Source: Pseudobutyrivibrio sp. MD2005 (GTDB lineage Bacteria; Bacillota; Clostridia; Lachnospirales; Lachnospiraceae). From it: a stretch of DNA of 64,000 nucleotides. Numbering within the stretch: the first letter of the stretch is position 1; each line of letters begins with the position of its first letter. The DNA lies in the NCBI RefSeq assembly GCF_000621865.1, contig NZ_JHXE01000009.1:1-64000 (forward strand), given 5' to 3'. Made by a program: the position numbers and the translations under genes. The notes under the pieces are model-generated. The model was not told where the DNA came from, searched no databases, and saw nothing but the letters and a program-made list of their open reading frames with translations. Below, piece by piece: positions 34,541 through 43,288 of this stretch.

Positions 34541-35171
34541 GCCCCGCCCCGCGCCCGCCAATAGAGAGGGGCACACACCACAGGCCTGACGTAGGCGGGA
34601 TTACCATGTACCACTGGGGTGATTTCGCGAATATTTTTAGTTTTTCAATGGGCAAAAATTAGGCATCACACATGTGTCTTGTTGCGGGATGAACCGTTTG
34701 AAAAAAATGTTTTATTCATTGGCGGACACTGAAGTTTTTATTGTACTTCTTAGGCTAAGGGGACTTGGTTTCATATTACGTTTGCTAAGTAACATAACAA
34801 AGCAGGTTTTGCATATCTAGGTACCGTGGCACATTCAACATCGTGTTTTAAGTGACCACTTGCGCTGCCGTCCGTGGCAGCGCATACCTATATATTGCAA
34901 AACCTGCTTTTATGTTACTAAGCGCACTTCAAAATCAACCAAGTTCCCCTTAGTCTAAGAAGTACATTTTAATTTAGTGTGTGTGTCCGCCAATAGAAAA
35001 CATTTTTTCAAACTGTACAGACCTGCAAAAGACACATGTAAATAAGGATGCCTAATTTGCCCATTAGAAAAACAAAATATTCTTGCGATGCCCCAGTGGT
35101 ACATGGTAATCCCACCGTACGACAGGCCTGTGGTGTGTGCTGTAGAGAAAAATAGCGGGCGCGGGCGGGGC
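34541..35171. repeat. Giant palindromic element, copy 2 (inverted core)
   Basis: A 631-bp inverted structure that begins 3 bases after the GDPD stop codon. The outer arms (34541-34558 with 35155-35171; about 34570-34620 with about 35090-35140) are GC-rich, pair with each other and are unrelated to the arms of copies 1 and 3. The core (34626-35086) is the copy 1 core in reverse orientation, with the same terminal hairpin (GCGCTGCC variant, 34863-34884). No gene is credible inside. Confidence 0.85.
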
Positions 35172-35231
35172 GCAAGGCCCGGGAGTGAGTCGGCGGGGCG
35201 GTTTATGCTTTGCGATATGGGGGAATTGTGG

Positions 35232-35281
35232 TAAAATTTAACTATTCGGGAGCCGGGAGTTTCCGGGTAGTTATTTTTTTT
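35232..35281 (+). promoter_or_regulatory. Promoter and terminator-like leader of the Wzt gene
   Basis: An extended -10 (TGGTAAAAT, hexamer 35232-35237) is followed at once by a 10-bp stem AACTATTCGG (35240-35249)/CCGGGTAGTT (35263-35272) and a run of eight T. The start codon is 19 bases further on, after GAGG. Either the hairpin attenuates this promoter or it stops readthrough from upstream. Confidence 0.5.
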
Positions 35282-35291
35282 AGAGGTTAAA

Positions 35292-36584
35292 ATGAGCGAT
35301 TACGTGATTAATGTGGAGCATGTAGATAAGGTCTACAAGCTTTATGATAGTAATAGGGCCAGAGTGGCGGATACGCTGGGGCTCACGAGAAAGAAGAATT
35401 ATAAGGAGCATTACGCCCTGAAGGATATGTCGTTTACGGTTAAGAAGGGCGAATGCGTTGGTTTGATTGGGACGAATGGTTCTGGTAAGTCTACGATTCT
35501 TAAGATTATAACTGGGGTGCTTTCGCCTACTAAGGGCGAGGTTACGGTTAATGGCCGTATTTCGGCATTGTTGGAGCTTGGTGCAGGCTTTAATCAGGAG
35601 TATACGGGCATGGAGAATATCTACTTGAATGGAACCATGCTTGGCTATACAAATGAGGAGATAGATGAAAAGCTTGATGATATTTTGAGTTTTGCTGATA
35701 TTGGCGATTTCGTATTTCAGCCTGTGAAGACATATTCAAGTGGTATGTTTGTGCGTTTGGCTTTTGCGGTGGCTATCAATATCGATCCAGAGATTTTGAT
35801 TGTAGATGAGGCACTTTCTGTGGGCGATGTTTTCTTCCAGGCAAAGTGCTATAAGAAGTTCGAGGAGTTTAAGGCGGCCGGAAAGACAATCCTTTTCGTT
35901 TCACACGATTTGGGTGCCATTAGTAAGTATTGTGATAAGGCGGTGCTTATCAATAAGGGCGATAAGGTCGCTGAGGGTACTCCAAAGGATATGATTGATA
36001 TCTATAAAAAGATATTGGTGGGACAGGAGCCGGCGCTTAATAGTAAGCTTGATATGGCAGACGATTTTGCAGAGGGAAATGCTGCAAGCGTGGATGATGG
36101 CAAGAGCTGGAAGTCTAATTATCAGCTTAATCCTAATGTAAATGAGTATGGCGATGGTAGAGCCAGTATCGTAGATTTTGCTGTTATCGATGATAATGGA
36201 AATTATACAAATGCTATCATGAAGGGTAGTACCTTTACGGTTAAGTCTAAGGTGCATTTCAATACGGATATTGAAAATCCTATATTTACCCTTACCTTTA
36301 AGACGCTTAAGGGTATCGATGTTACAGGTACAAATACCATGTACGAAAAGTGCGATGTGGGCCTTTGTAAAGAGGGAAGCGAGTATGTGGCTACCTTCAC
36401 TCAGAAGATGGATATGCAGGGCGGCGAGTACCTTATGTCTATTAGCTGCACTGGTTATGATGGAGTTGATTTTGTGGCGTACCACAGATTGTACGATGTT
36501 ATGAATATCACAGTTGTGAGCACTAAAAATACTGTTGGTTTCTATGATATGAATTCAAAGGTAAAGGTTGAGCAGGTTAAATAG
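35292..36584 (+). CDS. ABC transporter ATP-binding protein for polysaccharide export (Wzt/TagH type)
   Basis: The 430-residue protein has an N-terminal ATPase (Walker A GTNGSGKST, signature YSSGMFVRLAFA, Walker B ILIVDEAL) and a C-terminal domain (about 275-430) with the beta-sandwich pattern of Wzt carbohydrate-binding domains. Such domains recognise the finished glycan cap and set export specificity. The partner permease is at 32688. The next gene is methyltransferase-like, as in O-antigen systems where terminal methylation signals export. Confidence 0.92.
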   Translation: MSDYVINVEHVDKVYKLYDSNRARVADTLGLTRKKNYKEHYALKDMSFTVKKGECVGLIGTNGSGKSTILKIITGVLSPTKGEVTVNGRISALLELGAGFNQEYTGMENIYLNGTMLGYTNEEIDEKLDDILSFADIGDFVFQPVKTYSSGMFVRLAFAVAINIDPEILIVDEALSVGDVFFQAKCYKKFEEFKAAGKTILFVSHDLGAISKYCDKAVLINKGDKVAEGTPKDMIDIYKKILVGQEPALNSKLDMADDFAEGNAASVDDGKSWKSNYQLNPNVNEYGDGRASIVDFAVIDDNGNYTNAIMKGSTFTVKSKVHFNTDIENPIFTLTFKTLKGIDVTGTNTMYEKCDVGLCKEGSEYVATFTQKMDMQGGEYLMSISCTGYDGVDFVAYHRLYDVMNITVVSTKNTVGFYDMNSKVKVEQVK

Positions 36585-36594
36585 GGGAGTGCCA

Positions 36595-37083
36595 ATGATT
36601 CAAGAAAAGTATAACAGACAGATATTTGACGAGGGAACTGAGGATGCTATTCTTAGGCTTTCACATTTGAGGAGCAATGTGCTTTCGCCAGTTAGAATTC
36701 AAAAGAGTGAAAGGGTGCTTATCATTGATCCAGATAGTGAGGCACTTGTGGAGTGGCTTAAGGAGACTGCTGAAGAAGTTACTGTGGCTCTCACAGAAGA
36801 AATCAGAAATATTAAAGATAAGTTTAATATTATAATCAGTCTTGGTTCTCTTAACGAGACTCCTACTATCCTAAAGGAAAGACTTGCTTCAGATGGCAAG
36901 CTAGTGTATGCATTGCCGGAAAAGGCACATCTTGCAGATTTTACAAAAAGGCTTCTAAAAGAAGCAGGCTTTGATAACATTGAAACATTTAGAGTTAGCC
37001 CAGACTATTTATTTACAACAGAAATTTATGCTGAGGATTATATAGGGGGTGGAGCAGGCGATTATCTGCTCATTGCTAGATAA
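36595..37083 (+). CDS. Small methyltransferase-like protein
   Basis: The 162-residue protein has a Rossmann-like order (VLIIDPDSEALVEWL; FNIIISLGSLNETPTILKE; LASDGKLVYALPE; LLKEAGFDNIETFRV) that resembles the core of class I SAM methyltransferases. The glycine-rich SAM loop is missing, so it may be degenerate or a binding subunit. Start chosen at 36595 after AGGGGAGTG; the upstream in-frame ATG lies inside the Wzt gene. It is followed without a gap by the RgpF-like gene, which suggests a joint role. Confidence 0.6.
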   Translation: MIQEKYNRQIFDEGTEDAILRLSHLRSNVLSPVRIQKSERVLIIDPDSEALVEWLKETAEEVTVALTEEIRNIKDKFNIIISLGSLNETPTILKERLASDGKLVYALPEKAHLADFTKRLLKEAGFDNIETFRVSPDYLFTTEIYAEDYIGGGAGDYLLIAR

Positions 37084-40000
37084 ATGGAGAGAATAATATA
37101 CGAAAAGCTATCTAATGAGAGAAATCCCAAGTTCAATATAATTACAGATATTGTTGAGAGGGATGGACAGAAGGTAGTAATCAAACGTCCTTATGATGTC
37201 CAGGGCGTGGCACATATAAATAGAGTTTTTGATAGCTACAGAGGCTTGCAACAGGTAATGCAAGGCTCTGATTTTTGCGTAAACCGTAGTGAGCTTGTGG
37301 ACGATACAATCGAAAGCGAGTTCCTAGTAGGTGAGCATCTTACAGAAAAGGATGCAAGCGCATATATTGAGGCAGTTAAGAATGCCTACATGAAAAATGC
37401 TGTTGAGTTTGAATGTACACCTGAGTTCGAGGAAGTCTTTGGACATGTGGATTTGCCAAGAGGTGTGCTGGCAGCGAAATATTTAGATATAGATTTAATT
37501 TTTGAAAATATCATCAAGACATCAAAAGGATGGGAGATTATCGATTACGAATGGACATTTGATTTCCCAATTCCTATCAACTATGTGTTCTATCGTGCTA
37601 GCAAGTTTAGCCAGTTGCCAGAGCATCTGGTTGCCATTTCAGATATAGAAAGGGCAGCTTATCAAGAGATGGAGAATCATCTTCAGTCAGAATACATTTT
37701 CAAGGATGTTAAGAATCTGCACGAGCTTAGGGAGCATGCTAATAGTCGTAGTAAGACAAGCACGGATTTTGCACTTGCAAGCCGTGATTATCAGATAAAG
37801 CAGCTTCAGGAATTGATTGCAGCAAAGGATGTGCACATTCGTAATATCGAGGCAAATCTTGAGCAGATCAAAATAATCCATGACAATACTGTTAATACCA
37901 GAGGCTACAAGACATTAGAGAGCATCAGGGCATTCAAATCAATGCTCACAGGAAAGGATACTCCTGTACGTCAGGCTAAGCGCGCTGCAAAAGAAGAAGC
38001 TAAAAGAGCAAAGGCAGCAGCAAAGGAAGCAAAGAGGCTTGCAGCCCAAGGTGAGCCAGAGCCTAGCATAGCAATTCATTTGCATCTCTTTTATGTGGAT
38101 TTATTGCCAGAGTTCGTTAGCTATTTTGCCAATATGTCTTATAGGTTTGATTTATATATTTCCTGCCAGGAAAATGCTGATGTGAATGCAATCAGAGCAG
38201 GCCTTAAGGAGCTTAAGCAGGCCAAGACAATCGATATTCGACCTCTTCAAAATAGAGGAAGAGATTTGGCACCTCTTTATGTAGCGTTTGCACAGGAAAT
38301 ATTAAATCACGATTACTTTTTACATATTCACAGCAAAAAATCGCTTTACTCAGGTCAGGAAAAGGGCGGCTGGAGAAGATTCTGCCTAGAGCTTTTGCTT
38401 GGTTCTGAAGATAAGATTAAAAGCATCATTGAGATGTTTAAAAATGAAAATGCAGGTCTGGTTTATCCGGATATTCATGAGGAGATTCCAACTATCGCAT
38501 ACTCATGGCTGGCAAACGAAGGCCTTGGTCGTCAGCTTTTTGCAGAGTATGGTTTAGGGGATATGCCATCAGTGTTCAATTATCCCGCTGGTTCATTCTT
38601 CTGGGCTCGTACAGATGCTCTTAAGCCACTTTTTGAGCGTGGCTACACCTACGAAGATTTCCCTGAAGAGGCAGGTCAGACAGATGGCACACTTGCTCAC
38701 GCCTTAGAGCGCATCCTGCCATTCATTTCAAGAAAGCAGGGGTACGATGATTACATCCTCTATCTAAACGATAGCGACACAGTTAAGAACAAGAGTCTTC
38801 GTCCATTCTATAATACATTCAAGGTGGATAAAGAGCTTCTGACAATGAAGCTTGGTGCCTATGATGTGGTGTCATTCGATATTTTTGATACGCTTGTTAC
38901 ACGCACGATATTTAATCCTGATGATGTGTTCAAGCTGATGGAGCAAATCATCGCAAATAAATATGGTAAGAAAATCGATTTCCTAAAGCTTAGAAAGTCA
39001 GCCGAGGCCACTGCAACAGAGCAGTACGGCCCAATGACTACCCTTGATAAGATTTATGTTGAAATCGCAAAGAATAAAACAATTGGCGATATAGCCCAGG
39101 ATATTAAGCGCTTGGAGGTAGACCTTGAAACAAGGCTTTGCATTCCAAGAGCTGATATGGTGGATGTGTTTAATACACTTAAGGCAATGGGCAAATATGT
39201 AATTCTCGTCAGCGATATGTACCTCAACAGGGTTCAGATGGTAGGTATTCTGCACAAGTGCGGAATTGGTGGCTACGACGAGCTGCTTATTTCCTGTGAG
39301 GTAGGTGCTCGCAAGGATGATGGAAGCATGTGGGATATGTTGCTTTCAGGAATGCGTCCAGACAGATTCATTCATGTAGGAGACAACTTCCGTTCGGATT
39401 CTCAGATTCTAATGGATAGAGGTGTGGCAAGCCATGTGGTCTTAAACGGGCGAGCTATGCTTGAGCTGTCAAAGTTTGATTATCTGGCAGATTTTGCAAA
39501 GGAAAGCCTTGCCAATTCAATCATGATTGGACAGGCTATTAACGGAGGATTATTCAATTCTCCATTTGCTTATGGCGATAATGGCAGCCTCAATTTCAAG
39601 GATATATATAGTTTTGGCTACACAACCATGGGACCACTTATGGCAAGATTCATTCAGTGGCTTGCAGAGAAAAACTTGGAATCAAAGGAGACCTTGCTTC
39701 TTTTGGCTCGCGAAGGATATTTGCTTGAGCAGATGATGAAAGAATACTGTGAGCACCGTGGAGTTAATCTTCCTACTGAGCACTATTTCCTTGCATCTCG
39801 TAGAGCATGCGCAGTTGCTGCACTTGAAAACGATGAGGATATTAGAGAGCTTTTAAAGCAAAAGTATCAGGGCAGCTTTAGCAATCTTTTACAGGAGCGT
39901 TTTGGTGTTGCGTTACATGATGATGACGAGGATTCGCAGTTTGATTACGAGACTGGAATTGATGAGCTGATGGAACGCATCCTGCCATACAAGGATGAGA

Positions 40001-40614
40001 TTTTTGCAAAGGCTAAAATCGAAAAGAATGCATATCTAAATTATGCGAGAGATATATTATCAACATCTTCTGATTTTGCAGTTGTTGATGTGGGATTTTC
40101 TGGTACAATCCAGTACTTCCTTATGAAGCTTACAGGCAGAGACATTGCAGGCCATTACTTGGCGCTTCATTCTAACAAGCCTGAGCGAATAGGCGGAAGG
40201 GCAGATGCAATCTACACCATCACTGATCCAAATAAGATTGGTGAGAGCAAGCTTCTTAAGTACCAGCTATTCTTGGAAAGTGCCATGAGCGCACCTTATG
40301 GACAGCTTATTGATTTCACAATGGAAGCCGGCGTTCCAGTAGCCCATTACAAGGATGATGATTATGTTAGCGAAGATGTAAAAGAGCTTCAGCGAGGCAT
40401 ATTATCATATGTAAAGCAGTACGCTATTGCTACAAAGGACATGCCAAAGGGGCTTTTAGGGGATACAAACCTTGTAGAAGATTTATTCTATGATATAATT
40501 GCAAACGGTACATTGACTGAAGAAATAGCCGATAGCCTATCAGTGGAAGATGGCTATAGCAGAGGCGGTGTACAAAAATTTGACGTTAAGTCTGGTTTAT
40601 GGAAGGTAGAGTAA
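37084..40614 (+). CDS. Multidomain kinase-like/RgpF/HAD polysaccharide protein
   Basis: The 1176-residue protein appears to hold four parts. Residues 1-215 resemble a kinase-like fold (VVIKRPYD lysine; EIIDYEWTF in place of the metal motif). Residues 230-320 form a coiled coil with an Ala/Lys-rich linker. Residues 328-580 are a rhamnan synthesis F domain (LQNRGRDLAPLYVAF; HIHSKKSLYSG). Residues 590-800 are a HAD-like domain with Asp599 and Asp602 in SFDIFDTLV, SDMY and HVGDN. The last 370 residues are unassigned. RgpF domains are found in glycosyltransferases of rhamnose-glucose polysaccharides. The gene is packed between the small methyltransferase-like gene and the double GT2. Confidence 0.75.
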   Translation: MERIIYEKLSNERNPKFNIITDIVERDGQKVVIKRPYDVQGVAHINRVFDSYRGLQQVMQGSDFCVNRSELVDDTIESEFLVGEHLTEKDASAYIEAVKNAYMKNAVEFECTPEFEEVFGHVDLPRGVLAAKYLDIDLIFENIIKTSKGWEIIDYEWTFDFPIPINYVFYRASKFSQLPEHLVAISDIERAAYQEMENHLQSEYIFKDVKNLHELREHANSRSKTSTDFALASRDYQIKQLQELIAAKDVHIRNIEANLEQIKIIHDNTVNTRGYKTLESIRAFKSMLTGKDTPVRQAKRAAKEEAKRAKAAAKEAKRLAAQGEPEPSIAIHLHLFYVDLLPEFVSYFANMSYRFDLYISCQENADVNAIRAGLKELKQAKTIDIRPLQNRGRDLAPLYVAFAQEILNHDYFLHIHSKKSLYSGQEKGGWRRFCLELLLGSEDKIKSIIEMFKNENAGLVYPDIHEEIPTIAYSWLANEGLGRQLFAEYGLGDMPSVFNYPAGSFFWARTDALKPLFERGYTYEDFPEEAGQTDGTLAHALERILPFISRKQGYDDYILYLNDSDTVKNKSLRPFYNTFKVDKELLTMKLGAYDVVSFDIFDTLVTRTIFNPDDVFKLMEQIIANKYGKKIDFLKLRKSAEATATEQYGPMTTLDKIYVEIAKNKTIGDIAQDIKRLEVDLETRLCIPRADMVDVFNTLKAMGKYVILVSDMYLNRVQMVGILHKCGIGGYDELLISCEVGARKDDGSMWDMLLSGMRPDRFIHVGDNFRSDSQILMDRGVASHVVLNGRAMLELSKFDYLADFAKESLANSIMIGQAINGGLFNSPFAYGDNGSLNFKDIYSFGYTTMGPLMARFIQWLAEKNLESKETLLLLAREGYLLEQMMKEYCEHRGVNLPTEHYFLASRRACAVAALENDEDIRELLKQKYQGSFSNLLQERFGVALHDDDEDSQFDYETGIDELMERILPYKDEIFAKAKIEKNAYLNYARDILSTSSDFAVVDVGFSGTIQYFLMKLTGRDIAGHYLALHSNKPERIGGRADAIYTITDPNKIGESKLLKYQLFLESAMSAPYGQLIDFTMEAGVPVAHYKDDDYVSEDVKELQRGILSYVKQYAIATKDMPKGLLGDTNLVEDLFYDIIANGTLTEEIADSLSVEDGYSRGGVQKFDVKSGLWKVE

Positions 40615-40615
40615 T

Positions 40616-43081
40616 TTGAGAGATACTTTTAATGTGGTATTCATCAGATATCATTTAACCAAGAAAAATACATTATTGTTCCAGGGATTTTATCCATTCG
40701 ATAATCCAAAGGGATACCAGCTTGTTGCAGAATTAAACGGTATGCCTTACAACATGGACATCACTATAAACGAGGGCAACGAAGTCCGCAGACGTTACAT
40801 TGCAGCTCATAAGAGCGTGTCAAAGGAATACGTTGGCGAGATTGAGCTTCCTGCAGATTTAAAATCTGTTAAAAGCTTAAAGCTTATTTGTACTCTTGGA
40901 AAAGAGGGTGCTTCAAATCAAGTAAAGTCAGTTGTCTACAAGGCTTCAGGTCGTGATTTGGAAAAGCTCAAAAAGGAATATGAGTACAACCTAGAGCGTG
41001 CAGCAGTTACAGATGATAAGATTCAGATTTTAGGCTGGGCAATCGGAAACGTTCCAGAGGAGTTCCATCTTTACGATGGCAACACCGAAATTCCAATTTC
41101 TGTTAAGCGTATGTTTAGAAAGGACGTTTATGGTGTTTATCCTGAGCTTACAGAAAAATGTGATTCTGGTTTGGAAATTGTTTTTGATAAAGGCAACTAC
41201 AAAAAGCTACGCCTAACTATCACTGCAAACAATCAGGTTTACGAGTGCAAGGTTGATACCGAGCATGTCTTATCAGGTGGCAATCTTCTTCCAAAGAAGA
41301 GTCTGTGGGAGCGTATAGAGCTTTACCGTCAGGACAATGGAATCGGAGCCACAATAAAACATGCCATCGATAAATTTAAGGATGCTGATGCGCCAAAGTA
41401 CACCTACATGGATTTCATTACAAGCTTTGGTCCTACAGAGGTAGAGCTTCAGCGTCAGAGAGACGAAAAGTTTGAATACAATCCGCTGATGAGCATTGTT
41501 GTTCCACTTTATAAGACACCAGAAAAATACTTGGTGGAGCTTATAGATTCAGTTATCGCGCAGACATATCCTAACTGGGAGCTTTGTCTGGCAGATGGAA
41601 GTGGCGATGATTCAATCGGCAAATTCATTGAAAAGAAGTACGGAAAAGTAAGCCGTATCAAATATACATTGCTATCTGAAAATCTTGGTATTTCTGATAA
41701 CACAAACGCAGCAATAGCACTTGCAAATGGCGATTACATCGTGCTTTCAGATCACGATGATACATTGGCACCAAATGCTATGTATGAGTGCGTTGCTGCA
41801 TTAAACAAAGACCGTAGCATTGATGTGCTTTACACTGACGAGGACAAGATTTCTATGGATTCAAAGGAATACTTTGAGCCAGTGTTTAAGCCAGATTTCA
41901 ATCTTGATTTGCTTTGCTCGGTAAACTACATCTGTCATCTGTTTATCTTTAAGAGAAGCCTTTATGAGCAGGTTGGTGGATTTAATAAAGAGTACGATGG
42001 AGCTCAGGATCACGATTTGATTTTGCGCTACTGTGAGGCAGCGAATAATGTTTACCATGTGCCTAAGGCACTTTATCATTGGCGAAGCCATGCAGCATCT
42101 ACAGCCATGAGTGCAGAAAGCAAGCTATATGCTTTTGATGCCGGCGCAAAGGCTGTACAGGCTCATTACGATAGAGTGGGTATTCCTGCAACAGTTGAGC
42201 AGGATACATTCTATGGATGCTATCGTACCATTTATCATTGGGATAAGGAGCCGCTGGTTTCTATCATCATTCCAAATAAGGACCACACCGATGATTTAGA
42301 TAAGTGTATCAAATCCATTGATGCACGAAGCTCATATAAAAACATTGAGTTTATCATTGTTGAAAATAATTCTACTGAGCCTGAGACTTTCGAATATTAC
42401 AAGAGCATTGAAAACAGGCCAGATGTAAAGATTGTTCGTTACGAGACACCAGGCTTCAATTTCTCTGCTATTAATAACTGCGGAGCAAAGGCTGCTAGCG
42501 GAGAGATGTTCCTGCTTCTAAATAACGATACAGAAATCATCAACGAGACTTGTATCAAGGAAATGGTAGATGTTTGTCTACGCCCAGAGGTAGGTATTTG
42601 CGGAGCTTTATTGTACTATCCTGATAACACAATTCAGCATGCTGGAGTTGTGATGGGTATCGGCGGAATCGCAGGTCACACATTCGTTGGTCTTGAGCGT
42701 TCAGAGCCAGGATATATGTTTAGAGCAGTTACTACACAGGATTTATCTGCAGTAACAGCAGCGTGTCTCATGGTAAGACGTGACGTCTTCGAGGAAGTAG
42801 GTGGCCTTACAGAAGAGCTTGCAGTAGCCTTCAACGATGTTGATTTCTGTATGAAGGTTCGCGACAAAGGATACCTTGTCGTTTACAATCCACATGCCGA
42901 GCTTTATCACTACGAGTCAAAATCTCGTGGATACGAAGATACAGGCGAAAAGGTTGCTCGTTTCAACTCAGAGGTAGAAAAGCTAGAAAAACTCTGGCCA
43001 GACATCCTTGAAAAAGGCGACCCTTACTACAATCCAAACCTATCGATTCTCGATGGTTGGTATCGTTTAAAGGAAGAGTAA
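40616..43081 (+). CDS. Double GT2 glycosyltransferase
   Basis: The 821-residue protein has an N-terminal beta-rich region (about 1-215) without a known signature, then two GT-A domains. The first starts near 291 (LMSIVVPLYKTPEKYLVELI; metal motif DHDD). The second starts near 543 (LVSIIIPNKDHTDDLDKCI; NNDTEI; late FNDVDFCMKVRDKGYLV). Such tandem enzymes often add two alternating sugars to a growing chain. The start is TTG 40616, one base after the stop of the RgpF-like gene; a weak ribosome binding site lies inside that gene. No membrane helix is evident. Confidence 0.88.
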   Translation: MRDTFNVVFIRYHLTKKNTLLFQGFYPFDNPKGYQLVAELNGMPYNMDITINEGNEVRRRYIAAHKSVSKEYVGEIELPADLKSVKSLKLICTLGKEGASNQVKSVVYKASGRDLEKLKKEYEYNLERAAVTDDKIQILGWAIGNVPEEFHLYDGNTEIPISVKRMFRKDVYGVYPELTEKCDSGLEIVFDKGNYKKLRLTITANNQVYECKVDTEHVLSGGNLLPKKSLWERIELYRQDNGIGATIKHAIDKFKDADAPKYTYMDFITSFGPTEVELQRQRDEKFEYNPLMSIVVPLYKTPEKYLVELIDSVIAQTYPNWELCLADGSGDDSIGKFIEKKYGKVSRIKYTLLSENLGISDNTNAAIALANGDYIVLSDHDDTLAPNAMYECVAALNKDRSIDVLYTDEDKISMDSKEYFEPVFKPDFNLDLLCSVNYICHLFIFKRSLYEQVGGFNKEYDGAQDHDLILRYCEAANNVYHVPKALYHWRSHAASTAMSAESKLYAFDAGAKAVQAHYDRVGIPATVEQDTFYGCYRTIYHWDKEPLVSIIIPNKDHTDDLDKCIKSIDARSSYKNIEFIIVENNSTEPETFEYYKSIENRPDVKIVRYETPGFNFSAINNCGAKAASGEMFLLLNNDTEIINETCIKEMVDVCLRPEVGICGALLYYPDNTIQHAGVVMGIGGIAGHTFVGLERSEPGYMFRAVTTQDLSAVTAACLMVRRDVFEEVGGLTEELAVAFNDVDFCMKVRDKGYLVVYNPHAELYHYESKSRGYEDTGEKVARFNSEVEKLEKLWPDILEKGDPYYNPNLSILDGWYRLKEE

Positions 43082-43140
43082 ACGTAAAGTAGCGATAGGC
43101 TAATTTATATAAAATAGTAATCATTTAAGTTTTTTTATGA

Positions 43141-43271
43141 GGACCTGTGCACAAACTTGGCAAGCGCGAGCAAGAGGGCCCCGTGTGGTTAAGGAGGGAC
43201 CCTTTAGGGAGGATACCTTAACCGCAACGGGAGATGGCTTGCGGGAGCACGGAGTAATGAAGTACAGGGCC
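43141..43271 (+). ncRNA. Structured leader RNA, copy A (upstream of ugd)
   Basis: An outer helix GGACCTGTGC (43141-43150)/GTACAGGGCC (43262-43271, one mismatch) encloses GCAAG/CTTGC, CCCGT/ACGGG and GGTTAAGG/CCTTAACC, with the inner CCC/GGG hairpin and purine loop AGGGA / AGGATA. Conserved stretches GCGCGAG, AAGAGGGCCCC, GGGAGATGG and CGGGAGCA are shared with copy B while the helix bases differ in matched pairs. It lies directly before the AGGAGAAAG ribosome binding site of ugd. Confidence 0.75.
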
Positions 43272-43288
43272 GGATTAGGAGAAAGATA

